Assembly (NCBI GenBank): GCA_028870315.1
Contig: JAGWPW010000039.1
Coordinates: forward strand, 1-55,513
Length of the DNA stretch: 55,513 nucleotides
From: Sphingomonadales bacterium
GTDB taxonomy: Bacteria > Pseudomonadota > Alphaproteobacteria > Sphingomonadales > Sphingomonadaceae
Direction: 5' to 3'
Translations under genes and position numbers: made by a program
The notes under the pieces: model-generated
Told to the model about the DNA's origin: nothing
The model's input: the letters and a program-made list of their open reading frames with translations, nothing else
The model's database searches: none
In this document: positions 8,380 through 17,368 of the stretch, piece after piece
Layout of the letters: each line of letters starts with the position of its first letter
Position numbering within the stretch: position 1 is the first letter of the stretch

Positions 8380-9192
8380 TCACCGCTTGCGCACCTGCAC
8401 GCCCGCCGACAACCCGCCGTCCACCGGCAAATTGACCCCGGTGATGTTCGAGGCAAGGTCGCTGGCGAGGAACAGCGCCGCATGGGCGCAATCGGCCGGA
8501 TCGACATAGCGGCCCAGCGGATGCGCTTGCCCCATGCTCGCCTTGGCGGCCTCGTTCTCGCCCATGCCGGGGATGAAATTGGTCGGCATCCCCGCCGGGC
8601 AGACCGAATTGATGCGGATCCCCTGTTCGGCAAGCTCGATGGCAAGGGTGCGGGTGAGGATGGTAACCGCGCCCTTGCTCGATCCATAGGCGGTCCCGCC
8701 ATAGCCGATCAGCCCGGCGACCGAGGCGGTATTGACGATCACTCCCTTCGGGTCGCCGGGGTCGGCTGCCGCCTGCCTTTCGAACTGGCGGATCGCCGAT
8801 TTGCAGCCGTTGATCACGCCGGTGACATTGACCCGATAGATGCGGTCGATCTCGGCCTGATCGGTATCGACGAAGCGCCGAAGCCCCTGGCCCGGCTTGG
8901 GCAGGATGGTGATCCCGGCGTTGTTGTACATGACGTCGAGCCGCCCGAAGGCCGCGACGGTCCTTGCCACCAGCGCCTCGACCGCGGTCTCGTCCCCGAC
9001 GTCGCAGGCGACCCCGATCGCCTCACCGCCGGCTTCGCGCACCAGCGTCGCGGTCCGTTCGGCATTGGCGCCATCGACATCGGCGGCCGCCACCTTTGCC
9101 CCATGTTGGGCAAAGACGAGGCAGGCGGCGCGGCCGACCCCCGACCCCGCGCCGGTGACGATCGCGATCTTCCCATCGAGCAGGCCTTGCAT
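8380..9192 (-). CDS. SDR-family oxidoreductase
   Basis: A 270-residue classical short-chain dehydrogenase: cofactor motif TGAGSGVGRAA, acidic AADVDG after strand 2 (favouring NAD(H)), NNAG, a serine in NTASVAG and the catalytic YGSSKGA, ending LPVDGGLS. I chose the ATG at 9192, which has AGGAG six bases upstream; the ATG at 9198 abuts that site. Divergent from the iclR gene, and one operator-like copy (9206-9221) lies in its leader. The substrate is unknown. Confidence 0.9.
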   Translation of the reverse strand: MQGLLDGKIAIVTGAGSGVGRAACLVFAQHGAKVAAADVDGANAERTATLVREAGGEAIGVACDVGDETAVEALVARTVAAFGRLDVMYNNAGITILPKPGQGLRRFVDTDQAEIDRIYRVNVTGVINGCKSAIRQFERQAAADPGDPKGVIVNTASVAGLIGYGGTAYGSSKGAVTILTRTLAIELAEQGIRINSVCPAGMPTNFIPGMGENEAAKASMGQAHPLGRYVDPADCAHAALFLASDLASNITGVNLPVDGGLSAGVQVRKR

Positions 9193-9205
9193 GCGCATCT
9201 CCTGT

Positions 9206-9221
9206 ATTCGAAATAGTGAAT
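9206..9221. promoter_or_regulatory. Candidate IclR operator, SDR side
   Basis: ATTCGAAATAGTGAAT is an imperfect palindrome just upstream of the SDR ribosome-binding site. Its 14-base core TTCGAAATAGTGAA is repeated exactly before the iclR gene at 9309-9322. Confidence 0.6.
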
Positions 9222-9307
9222 TTCTGTTCGCTATGACTAGCAATGCCGCGCCGCCCGGTCAACGCCGCCCGCGCTTGACGAAGCGGGGGCATGCAACTAC
9301 CCGAGCC

Positions 9308-9323
9308 GTTCGAAATAGTGAAA
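9308..9323. promoter_or_regulatory. Candidate IclR operator, iclR side
   Basis: GTTCGAAATAGTGAAA lies 8 bases before the iclR ATG and shares a perfect 14-base core with the copy at 9207-9220. A site this close to the start suggests autoregulation by steric block. Confidence 0.6.
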
Positions 9324-9331
9324 AATGGTTT

Positions 9332-10174
9332 ATGGCGCGCAGTTCCCCGGGTGTCCGCCGCATGGCCGCGGTGCTCGATTTCATGGCCGATCATCCCGGC
9401 GAGGCGTTTGCCCTCACCGATCTCGTGCGCGCGCTCAAGCTCAGCCGCGCGACCTGCCATGCGCTTCTGACCGGCCTTGTCGAGGTCGGATATCTCTACC
9501 GCGCCACCGACAAGACCTATGTGCTCGGCCCGGCGCTCGCCACCATCGGGCGGGTCGCTGCCGAGCATTTCTCGCCCTTGCAGATCGCCAAGCCCGAGAT
9601 GCGCCGGCTTGCCGATGATTTCGACGTCGTCTGCTCGGCGATGTTTCTTGAAGGCGAGTTCATCGTCAGCCGCGAACGCGCCGCCTCGGTCAGCCATGTC
9701 GGCTATTCGCTGCCGCTGGGCACGCGCATCCGGATGCGGCCGCGCTCGATCGCGATCTTCCTCGCCTGGTCTCCGGCCGAGGCACGCGCGGTGCTCGACA
9801 AGGCCGACCCGCCGCTCACCGCCGCGCAGCGCGGCGCGATCGAGGCGAATATCGCCTTCGTGCGCGAGCATGGCTTCAACGTCCATATCCGCAACCCCGC
9901 CTACCAGCCCGAGGAGTTCGCGCTCGAACCGCTCGCCGATGCCGAGGGCGATCCGCCCTTCGTCCTCATCGAGCGGCTCGAACCGGACGAGAGCTATTCG
10001 CTGTCCTCGATCGTCGCCCCGGTATTCGATGCGCGCGGCCGGGTCGAATTCGTCATCGGGCTGATGGGCTTCAACCGGGCGATCACCGGGCGCGAGATCG
10101 CCGCCGCGGGCGAGCAGTTGAAGGCCGCCTGCGCGCGGATCTCCGAGTTCAGCAAGGGCCGCGGCGCAGGCTGA
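9332..10174 (+). CDS. IclR-family transcriptional regulator
   Basis: A 280-residue protein with an N-terminal winged helix-turn-helix (residues ~5-70; FALTDLVRALKLSRATCHAL) and a C-terminal IclR effector domain. IclR proteins typically control small catabolic gene sets in response to an aromatic or organic acid. It is divergent from an SDR gene and followed by a phosphotransferase gene. Matching 16-bp sites lie before all three, so these are probably its targets. The effector is unknown. Confidence 0.92.
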   Translation: MARSSPGVRRMAAVLDFMADHPGEAFALTDLVRALKLSRATCHALLTGLVEVGYLYRATDKTYVLGPALATIGRVAAEHFSPLQIAKPEMRRLADDFDVVCSAMFLEGEFIVSRERAASVSHVGYSLPLGTRIRMRPRSIAIFLAWSPAEARAVLDKADPPLTAAQRGAIEANIAFVREHGFNVHIRNPAYQPEEFALEPLADAEGDPPFVLIERLEPDESYSLSSIVAPVFDARGRVEFVIGLMGFNRAITGREIAAAGEQLKAACARISEFSKGRGAG

Positions 10175-10294
10175 ATCCGCGCGGCCGCATGATGGGGGCT
10201 TGCTGCGGCGCATGGCGCGTTGCCGCAGCCCGGCGCCTGCCCGAATCCCCCTTTCCCTCGCCGTGCTTGTCCCCTAGTGAAACTGCAAACAAAC

Positions 10295-10310
10295 ATTCGC
10301 GATGGCGAAT
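10295..10310. promoter_or_regulatory. Candidate IclR operator before phosphotransferase
   Basis: ATTCGCGATGGCGAAT has perfect 6-bp arms around GATG and matches the site at 9206-9221 at 12 of 16 positions. It lies 21 bases before the phosphotransferase start. Confidence 0.5.
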
Positions 10311-10331
10311 TGATCTGCCGGAGAACGCACC

Positions 10332-11396
10332 ATGTCCGACGTCATCGTCGCCCCCGAAACCCGCGATCTCGACGATCTTTGTGCAAGGCTGACCGGCTGG
10401 CTGGAGGAACGGCTGCCGCAGGCCGAAGGGCTGGCGCTGGCCAATTTTGCCTATCCGCGCGGCGCCGGGCAAAGCCATGAGACGATCCTGTTCGACGCTT
10501 GCTGGCACGAAGGCGGCGCCGCGCGCCACCAGGGCTGCGTGGTGCGCATCCGGCCCGGGCGCTTCACCGTCTTTCCCGACACGCTGTTCGACGAACAATA
10601 TCGGGTGATGCGCGTGCTCCACGAAGGCGGCTGGGTGAAGGTGGCCGAACCCTTGTGGATCGAGCACGATCCGGCGGTGCTCGGGGCGCCGTTTTTCGTC
10701 ATGAAAAAGGTCGCGGGCCGCGTGCCGGTGAGCATTCCGCCCTACGCGCGCACCGGCTGGGTCGCCGAGGCGAGCAGCGACCAGCGCCGGCGGATGTGGG
10801 ATGGGGCGGTGCGCCAGCTGGCCGCGATCCAGCATGTCCCGCTCGACCGGGTGCAGTTCCTTGCCGGCCCGCCGCATGCCCGCGACGGGCTGGCGCAGGA
10901 GTGGGACAAATATACCCGCTTCGTCGCCTGGCTCGAAGCCGATGGCGCGCCTTCCGGCTTCACCCGCATCCTGCGTCGCGGGCTCGACCGGCTGGAGGCG
11001 CAATGGCCCCGGCATCAGCCCGAGGGGCTGGTCTGGGGCGATGCGCGCATGGGCAACATGATGTTCGACGAGCAGTTCGACGTTGCCGCGGTGATGGACT
11101 GGGAGCAGCCTTCGCTGGGCGGCGCGCTCCACGATCTTGCCTGGTTCACGGTGATTTGCGAGACGATGCACGGCGCGAGCCAGCTGCCGCCACCGCTGCC
11201 GGGGATGGGCACGCGCGCGCAAACCATCGCCTTGTGGGAAGCGGTTTCGGGCAAGAGCGCCGAAGGCCTCGCATGGTACGAGGACTTCGTCCATCTCAAG
11301 ATGAGCTGCACCGCGGTCCGCCTCGGAATGCTGCGCGGCACCTATATGATGGACGAGGCATCGATGGCGAAGCGGCTGCGCGTCGAGCCCGGCTGA
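10332..11396 (+). CDS. APH-family phosphotransferase (ACAD10-like)
   Basis: A 354-residue kinase-fold protein of the aminoglycoside phosphotransferase/choline kinase superfamily. The catalytic loop reads LVWGDARMGNMMFDEQ, with Trp where many members have His, and the metal site is VMDWEQPSLGG. ATG with GGAGAA eight bases upstream. Such proteins often occur with SDRs, acyl-CoA dehydrogenases and acyl-CoA ligases and may phosphorylate a hydroxyacyl substrate. An antibiotic-resistance role is not supported here. The neighbouring IclR site suggests inducible catabolism. Confidence 0.85.
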   Translation: MSDVIVAPETRDLDDLCARLTGWLEERLPQAEGLALANFAYPRGAGQSHETILFDACWHEGGAARHQGCVVRIRPGRFTVFPDTLFDEQYRVMRVLHEGGWVKVAEPLWIEHDPAVLGAPFFVMKKVAGRVPVSIPPYARTGWVAEASSDQRRRMWDGAVRQLAAIQHVPLDRVQFLAGPPHARDGLAQEWDKYTRFVAWLEADGAPSGFTRILRRGLDRLEAQWPRHQPEGLVWGDARMGNMMFDEQFDVAAVMDWEQPSLGGALHDLAWFTVICETMHGASQLPPPLPGMGTRAQTIALWEAVSGKSAEGLAWYEDFVHLKMSCTAVRLGMLRGTYMMDEASMAKRLRVEPG

Positions 11397-11442
11397 GGCC
11401 GATCGCCGCATCGCGCGTGCTGGCGCAGCGCCGGCGGCGCGG

Positions 11443-14100
11443 TCACCAGGACTTTTGCAGGCTGTTGCGCAGATCGTGGATGCTGAGCGAGGCGAGCCCC
11501 GCCTTGGTGCGCGCCGCATCCCAGCTGGCGAACACGCTCTTGAAGGGCTGGCGGGTGCGCGGATTGACGATCATATGCGCGACATCGGCAAAGCGCGGCA
11601 GCGCCTCGATGACCTGCCATGCGGCATGCGACAGCCGGAACGACCGCGCGGCGGTGTCCGGGGTTGCGGGCACGGTCCACAGCCGTGCCTTGCTGTCGAC
11701 GTCATCCCAGGTCGCGGCCAGAAGGTCCTGGAAGCGCGCGCCGGTCAACACGACCAGCGCAATGATGTATTTGAGCTGGGCATTGCCGCTTTCCTCGACC
11801 GCGGTCCTGAGCCGTTCCCATTCGGCACGGGTGAGATGCCGCGTGCCCTCGCCGCGATTGAGCAACGCGAGGTTCTGGAGCGGATTGAGCGCGGCGAATT
11901 TGCTTTTCACCCGCTGATGGCTGCTGTCGGCCGGCGTGGCCTCCGCGCTCGCCGCGGGTGCGCTGCCGCCAAGCTCGAGCTTTTCAAGCAGCGCGTCGAA
12001 GCCAAGCGTCTCCGAGGCATCCCACAAGGTCGGCTCGGCCTTCTGCCCAAGCTCGGACAGGCCGAGCGTTGCCAGCAGATAGGGCGCGACGCGCGACTGG
12101 GGGCCAAGGCCGCCTGCGTCGTCCTCGACCAGCGGATCGAAGAACTCGATACCGTGCCCGCGCGCATCGGCGCGCTGCACCAGCGCGAGCGCCAGCCGGC
12201 CCTGACCGAAATCGACAAGCAACTGCGCACCCGCGGGCACATCGAACAGGCCTTCGATATAGGCGCCGGTTTCGGAGAGGTTGCGCAGCAGCACCGGGTG
12301 ATAATAATTGCCCAGAAGGACGCCGACGCGCCGATAGACGCTCCTGCGCGAATTGCGATGGCGGGCGGGACCGGCCGGCGCGATCGTCCAGGTTCCGGCC
12401 GCGAGCTGGCCGCACAGGTCCTCGTTCGACAGCGCCTTGCTGTAGATGAAGCCCTGGATATAGCCGACGCCAAGCTCGCGCATGAGGTTGAGCTGGTCGA
12501 AGCTCTCGATCCCCTCGGCGGTGGTCTCCATGTCGAGCGCATCGGCAAGCGCGACGATCGCCGCGATGATCGCCCCGTTGCGCGAGCCGGGAAGCGTGGC
12601 GCCGCGCACGAAGCTCTGGTCGATCTTGATCTTGTCGAAGGGCGCGGTCTTCAGATAGCCGAGCGAGGAATAGCCGGTGCCGAAATCATCGAGCGCAAGG
12701 CGCACGCCGATCGCCTTGAGCGCCGCGAACTGGGCGTCGGTTGCCGAGGATTCGCCCAGAAACACGCCTTCGGTGATTTCGAGTTCGAGCCGATCTGGTG
12801 CGAGCCCGGACTGGGCGAGCGCGGAGATGACGATCGTCGGCAGCGCGGGATTGGCGAACTGGATCGGCGAGACGTTGACCGCGACCCGGATGGGCGCGGG
12901 CCAGGCGGCGGCTTCCATGCAGGCGCGGCGCAAGGTCCATTCGCCGATCGGTTCGATGAGATCGGCGCCTTCGGCGATCGGAATGAACACCGCCGGCGAG
13001 ACCGGCCCCTGCACCGGATGCTCCCAGCGCAGCAGCGCCTCGACGCTGGCGACGTCCCCGCTCGCGAGATTGACGCCGGGCTGATAATGGAGCGCGAATT
13101 CGCCGCGTGCGAGCGCATCGCGCATATCCTCTTCGAGCCGCCGCCGCCGCTCGGCGAGTTCGAGCATTTCGGGCGCGAAGAAGCGGTGACAGCCGCGGCC
13201 CTCGTCCTTGGCGGCATAAAGCGCGAAATCGGCCTTGCGGATCAGTTCCTCGCTGCTGCGCCCGTCGCGCGGGCCGATCGCGATCCCCGCCGAGGTGCCG
13301 ATGACGCAGCGCACCCCGTCAATGGTATAGGGCTGCGAAACATGGGCAACGACGTCCTGCATCAGTTCGGCAAGCTTGTCGGGCGCATCCCAGCCGGGCA
13401 ACAGCAGCTGGAATTCATCGCCGCCCAGGCGAAAGACCTTGCCCTTCGCGCCGACGATGCGCCGCAGCCGGTCGGATACCTGCCGCAGCAGCGCATCGCC
13501 CGCCGGATGGCCAAGCGTGTCATTGACCGCCTTGAAGCGGTCGAGGTCGAGCAGCACCACCGCGCAACTGCGCCCGGGTGCGCCGAGTGCCAGCACGAAT
13601 TCATCGAGGTGCTGCTGCATGCTCAGCCGGTTGGGCAGGCCGGTCAGCGCATCGACCAGCGCGAGTTGCGAGGCACTTTGCGAAACATGGAGCCGTTCGG
13701 TGATATCGGTGCCGAAGCCAAGGAAGCCGCGGAATTCGCCCGCGCTGTCGAATTGCGCCCGGCCCGAGATCTCCCACCAGCGCGGCTCGCCCGGATGATC
13801 GGTGCGATGGGCGATGCGATCGAAATTCGCCCGGCGGCTCAGCGCGAAGGACAAGCGCTGCCGCGGATTGGCATCAAGGCTTTCCGAGGTGAAGAATTCG
13901 GCGAATTTGCGGCCCGTCAGCGTCTCGCGCGGGGTGGCGAAAAGATCGGCGAACCCCGCCGAGACATAGGTGATCGATCCTTCCGCATCGACCACCCAGA
14001 ACCAGCCCCTTCCGCTGTCCTCGAAGCTTTTGCACAGCTGCGCCTCGATCCCGGCGGCAAGGACGGGCAGAACGGGGGCGGGCGCCGGCGCGCCCTGCAT
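11443..14100 (-). CDS. PAS-GGDEF-EAL-PilZ protein with degenerate tyrosine-recombinase-like C-terminus
   Basis: Domains in order: PAS (~residues 15-130; GRGWFWVVDAEGSITYVS), GGDEF (~150-315; intact FRLGGDEF but no RxxD inhibitory site just before it), EAL (~330-580) with catalytic EALLRWEHP, LEITE, LDDFGTGYSSLGY, KIDQSFV and AEGIES, a PilZ-like region (~590-700; RRVGVLLGNYYHPVLLRNLS) that could bind cyclic di-GMP, and a tail (~745-885) like the catalytic fold of phage-type integrases. The tail keeps LTGARFQDLLAATWDDVD (box I Arg) and SIHDLRNSL (His-x-x-Arg) but stops before the second His and the Tyr. The first part should make or break cyclic di-GMP; the tail cannot be an active recombinase. 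ATG at 14100 is preferred; a TTG at 14217 is the alternative. Confidence 0.88.
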   Translation of the reverse strand: MQGAPAPAPVLPVLAAGIEAQLCKSFEDSGRGWFWVVDAEGSITYVSAGFADLFATPRETLTGRKFAEFFTSESLDANPRQRLSFALSRRANFDRIAHRTDHPGEPRWWEISGRAQFDSAGEFRGFLGFGTDITERLHVSQSASQLALVDALTGLPNRLSMQQHLDEFVLALGAPGRSCAVVLLDLDRFKAVNDTLGHPAGDALLRQVSDRLRRIVGAKGKVFRLGGDEFQLLLPGWDAPDKLAELMQDVVAHVSQPYTIDGVRCVIGTSAGIAIGPRDGRSSEELIRKADFALYAAKDEGRGCHRFFAPEMLELAERRRRLEEDMRDALARGEFALHYQPGVNLASGDVASVEALLRWEHPVQGPVSPAVFIPIAEGADLIEPIGEWTLRRACMEAAAWPAPIRVAVNVSPIQFANPALPTIVISALAQSGLAPDRLELEITEGVFLGESSATDAQFAALKAIGVRLALDDFGTGYSSLGYLKTAPFDKIKIDQSFVRGATLPGSRNGAIIAAIVALADALDMETTAEGIESFDQLNLMRELGVGYIQGFIYSKALSNEDLCGQLAAGTWTIAPAGPARHRNSRRSVYRRVGVLLGNYYHPVLLRNLSETGAYIEGLFDVPAGAQLLVDFGQGRLALALVQRADARGHGIEFFDPLVEDDAGGLGPQSRVAPYLLATLGLSELGQKAEPTLWDASETLGFDALLEKLELGGSAPAASAEATPADSSHQRVKSKFAALNPLQNLALLNRGEGTRHLTRAEWERLRTAVEESGNAQLKYIIALVVLTGARFQDLLAATWDDVDSKARLWTVPATPDTAARSFRLSHAAWQVIEALPRFADVAHMIVNPRTRQPFKSVFASWDAARTKAGLASLSIHDLRNSLQKSW

Positions 14101-14385
14101 GAAGCTGCGGATGTTCAGGCGGGCCAAGGTGCCGCCCCCGCCCGCGCGTCGCCGGCCCGCAGGCCATGAAGAATCGAACTGCGCGCCACGTTCGGCTCCC
14201 TGCGTCCTGCACGCCAAGCCTTAGAGGCACAACAATTGCATTCGCGTAAATTTCGGGAGGGCCGCAGCGGCCATCGGGCCGGCTTCGAGGCGCGATCAAC
14301 CGGCTGGAACATCGCGCCGGAAACCGGGGCGCGGCTGTCATCCTCAATGACCCTGAATTCGCAAAAAAGATATTTTATAAAAAGG

Positions 14386-15861
14386 TTAGCCGGTGTGCCG
14401 CTCCAGTTCGTCGCCGGCCAGCGTCACCACATGGAGCAGGTTGGTTGCGCCCGGCGTGCCGAAAGGCACCCCCGCCAGCGTGATCAGCTTTGCGCCCGCG
14501 CCGCCGAACCCATGGCGCAGCGCCATGCGCTTGCCCTTGCCGATCATCTCCTCGAAGCTGCCGATGTCGCGGGTATGGACGGCATAGGCGCCCCACAGCA
14601 GCGCGACGCGCCGCGCCGTCCTGGACGATGGCGTCAGCACCAGCACCGGCACCGCCGGCCGTTCGCGCGCGACGCGGCGCGCGGTCGCGCCCGAGGCGGT
14701 GAAGCAGATGATCCCGGCGAGCGTGACGGTGCTCGCGATATGCGCCGATGCCAGCGCCAGCGCGTCGGCGGTGGTCGGATCGGGGTGGACATCGGTGAAA
14801 TGGACGCGCGCGTGATAGCCGGGATCGCGCTCGACCTGGGTGGCGATGCGGTCCATGATCGTCACCGCCTCGATCGGCCAGGCGCCGCTCGCCGTCTCGG
14901 CCGAGAGCATCACCGCATCGGCGCCGTCATAAACCGCGTTGGCGACGTCGGACACCTCGGCGCGGGTCGGCGCCGGGCTTTCGATCATCGATTCGAGCAT
15001 CTGCGTCGCGACGATCACCGGCTTGCCGCTGCGCCGCGTCTGTTCGACGATGCGCTTCTGGAGCGGCGGCACCTCCTCGGGGTTGAGCTCGACGCCGAGG
15101 TCGCCGCGCGCGACCATGATGCCGTCGGCCAGCTCGATGATCTCGTCCAGCCGCTCGACCGCGGCGGGTTTCTCGATCTTGGCGATCAGCGCAGCGCCCG
15201 AGGTGCCGCCGACCAGCCGCCGCGCCTCGGCGACATCCTCGGGGCGCTGCACGAAGCTGAGGGCGATGTAGTCGGCGCCCTGCTGCATGGCGAAGGCAAG
15301 GTCGCGCCGGTCCTTCTCGGTCAGCGCCGGGATCGGGATCACCGCATCGGGGACATTCACCCCCTTGCGGTCCGAAATCATCCCACCGACCTCGGCCGAG
15401 CACAGGATCGCTCCGGCTTCGGCGCGGATCACCCGCAGGCGCAGCTTGCCATCGTCGATCAGCAGCCGCTGGCCCTTCTGAAGAATGCCGAAGAGTTCGG
15501 GATGCGGCAGGCAGACCCGGCTCTCGTTACCGGGGGCGGGATCGCTGTCGAGCGTGAAATGGCTGCCATGGCGAATCACCGCGCGACCATTCTCGAAGAC
15601 GCCGACCCTGAGCTTGGGGCCTTGCAGGTCGCACAGCACCGCGATCGGCCGCGACACGCGCTTTTCCAGCGCGCGGATCGCGGCGATGGTTTCGGCGTGC
15701 GTCGCGTGATCGCCGTGGCTCATGTTGACGCGGAAGGTATCGGCGCCCGCGCGCAGCAGCCGCTCGATCATCTCGGGATCGCGGCTCGCCGGACCCAGCG
15801 TCGCGAGAATCTTGACCTTGCGCTCGCGGCGCAGGCCATGGTGCCGATCGGGCTTTGCCAC
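14386..15861 (-). CDS. pyk: Pyruvate kinase
   Basis: Converts phosphoenolpyruvate and ADP to pyruvate and ATP. The 491-residue protein shows ILATLGPASRDPEMIERL, the barrel motif ALIAKIEKPAAVERLDEI, MVARGDLGVELNPEEVP and ATQMLESMI, followed by the C-terminal domain. It is divergent from the DUF1244 gene. Immediately after the stop, the minus strand runs CCTTTTTATAAAATATC, an AT-rich stretch unlike its surroundings, with no clear hairpin before it. Confidence 0.97.
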   Translation of the reverse strand: MAKPDRHHGLRRERKVKILATLGPASRDPEMIERLLRAGADTFRVNMSHGDHATHAETIAAIRALEKRVSRPIAVLCDLQGPKLRVGVFENGRAVIRHGSHFTLDSDPAPGNESRVCLPHPELFGILQKGQRLLIDDGKLRLRVIRAEAGAILCSAEVGGMISDRKGVNVPDAVIPIPALTEKDRRDLAFAMQQGADYIALSFVQRPEDVAEARRLVGGTSGAALIAKIEKPAAVERLDEIIELADGIMVARGDLGVELNPEEVPPLQKRIVEQTRRSGKPVIVATQMLESMIESPAPTRAEVSDVANAVYDGADAVMLSAETASGAWPIEAVTIMDRIATQVERDPGYHARVHFTDVHPDPTTADALALASAHIASTVTLAGIICFTASGATARRVARERPAVPVLVLTPSSRTARRVALLWGAYAVHTRDIGSFEEMIGKGKRMALRHGFGGAGAKLITLAGVPFGTPGATNLLHVVTLAGDELERHTG

Positions 15862-15955
15862 GCGGGTTCACTCCTGTTGGCGCCGGCGCGTTCGCTCTGG
15901 CTTCGGCAGGCGTTCCTATGGCAAAGTCGCTCGCAAAGACCAAGGACCAAAACCC

Positions 15956-16270
15956 ATGAATTCTGTCGCAACCGATCCGCTCGATGCCATCTCCGATGCG
16001 GTCGCCGCCGCCGCCTTCCGCCGGCTCGTGCGCCATTTGCGTCGCCGCCACGATGCCGGGAACATCGAACTCATGGGGCTCGCGGGTTTCTGCCGCAACT
16101 GTCTTGCCGACTGGGTGATCGATGCCGGCGCGCCGCTCGACCGGCCGGCGGCGCGCGCGGCGATCCACGGCATGCCGGCCTCCGAATGGAAAACGCGCTT
16201 CCAGCAGGAAGCCACTCCCGAGCAATTGCGCAGGATGGACGAGAGCCTGAAGAAGAACAGCGAGATGTAG
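15956..16270 (+). CDS. DUF1244 family protein
   Basis: A 104-residue soluble protein typical of the DUF1244 family of alphaproteobacteria and relatives. The hallmark is GFCRNCLADWV (a Cys pair near residue 40) followed by HGMPASEWKTRFQQEATPEQ. The function is not established. ATG with a purine-rich AAGGACC nine bases upstream. It diverges from pyk and converges on the cation transporter. Confidence 0.88.
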   Translation: MNSVATDPLDAISDAVAAAAFRRLVRHLRRRHDAGNIELMGLAGFCRNCLADWVIDAGAPLDRPAARAAIHGMPASEWKTRFQQEATPEQLRRMDESLKKNSEM

Positions 16271-16323
16271 ATATCCCGGCGCGGAAATCCGACGGTCCGG
16301 CTTCACGGCGGGCGGTTGTGCAA

Positions 16324-16343
16324 AACGCGCCGTTTCGCGCGTT
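16324..16343. terminator. Hairpin between convergent DUF1244 and cation-efflux genes
   Basis: AACGCGC (16324-16330) pairs with GCGCGTT (16337-16343) around CGTTTC, between two convergent genes. No clear T-run. Confidence 0.35.
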
Positions 16344-16356
16344 CCGAAGCCGACCC

Positions 16357-17343
16357 TTACACCACGTCGTCGGGGTGGAGCGCGCAGGCCACGCCCTCGG
16401 TTTCGACCTGGATCGTCGCGTGGCCGATCGCGAAGCGGCGCGAAAGCTGCGCGGCGATGTCATGAAGTGCGGTATCACCCGGATGGCCCGCGGGCATCAC
16501 CAGATGCGCGGTCAGCGCGGTTTCGGTGGTGCTCATCGGCCAGATGTGGAAGTCGTGGACCGCCGCGACCCCCTCGCGCCCCGCAAGCCAGGCGCGCACC
16601 GCATGGACGTCGATCTGCGAGGGCGCGGCCTGCAGCCCGAGCTTGACCGCATCGCGCAGCAGCGCCCAGCTTCCCGCGCCGATGATGGCAAGCACGACAA
16701 GGCTGGTGAGCGGGTCGATCCAGCTGCGCCGGGTCAGCACGATCAGCACCGCCGCCAGCACCACCCCCGCCGACACCGCCGCATCGGCAAGCATGTGCTG
16801 GAAGGCGGCACGCAGATTGAGGTCGTCACGGTTGCCGCGGGCAAACAGCAGCGCCGAGGCGCCGTTGACGAGGATGCCCGCGCCCGCGACCAGCATCACC
16901 ATCCGCCCCGAAACCATGGCCGGCGCGGCGAAGCGGTGCAGCGTCTCGATGAGGATAGCCCCCAGCGCCACCCAGAGCAGCGCCGCATTGGCGAGCGCGG
17001 CGAGAATCGAGGAACTCTTGAGCCCGTAGGTGAAGCGCGCCGAGGGCGGACGAGCCGACAGCAGTTGCGCCCCCCAGGCCATCAGCAGCGCGAGCACGTC
17101 GGAGAAATTATGCCCGGCATCGGCAAGCAGCGCCATCGAGCCGCCCCAGATCCCCGCGCCCGCCTCGATGACGACGAAGCCGAGGTTGAGCGCCACCGCG
17201 ATCGCGAAGGCGCGCCCGGCGAGCGCGTGATGGTGGTGGTGATGCCCGTGCCCGTGCCCGTGCCCGTGACCATGCGCATGATCATGGTCGTGAGTGTGCG
17301 GGTGCGGGTGCGGGTGCGGCAGGGAATCGGGGGCGGGGCTCAT
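16357..17343 (-). CDS. CDF-family cation efflux transporter, His-rich N-terminus
   Basis: A ~328-residue zinc/cobalt/cadmium-type exporter working by metal/proton exchange in the inner membrane. Six membrane segments, with the metal-site pairs ADAGHNFSD (TM2) and HMLADAAVS (TM5), and a C-terminal cytoplasmic domain (IDVHAVRAWL, HDFHIWPMS). The first ~40 residues are almost pure His alternating with Pro, Asp and Gly and end in a run of six His, a metal buffer seen in some ZitB/CzcD proteins. Twenty-five bases after mtgA, same strand. Zn(II) is the likeliest substrate. Confidence 0.93.
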   Translation of the reverse strand: MSPAPDSLPHPHPHPHTHDHDHAHGHGHGHGHGHHHHHHALAGRAFAIAVALNLGFVVIEAGAGIWGGSMALLADAGHNFSDVLALLMAWGAQLLSARPPSARFTYGLKSSSILAALANAALLWVALGAILIETLHRFAAPAMVSGRMVMLVAGAGILVNGASALLFARGNRDDLNLRAAFQHMLADAAVSAGVVLAAVLIVLTRRSWIDPLTSLVVLAIIGAGSWALLRDAVKLGLQAAPSQIDVHAVRAWLAGREGVAAVHDFHIWPMSTTETALTAHLVMPAGHPGDTALHDIAAQLSRRFAIGHATIQVETEGVACALHPDDVV

Positions 17344-17368
17344 CGCTGGCGGGTTGGCACAGAACGGG

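Noticed and set aside
10332-11396. Aminoglycoside-resistance gene
   Set aside because: The family is broad; catalytic-loop changes, SDR linkage and IclR sites point to metabolism.
11443-12000. Integrase-like sequence as a sign of a prophage or integron
   Set aside because: It is in frame at the end of a cyclic di-GMP protein, lacks the Tyr, and no phage genes or attachment sites are nearby.
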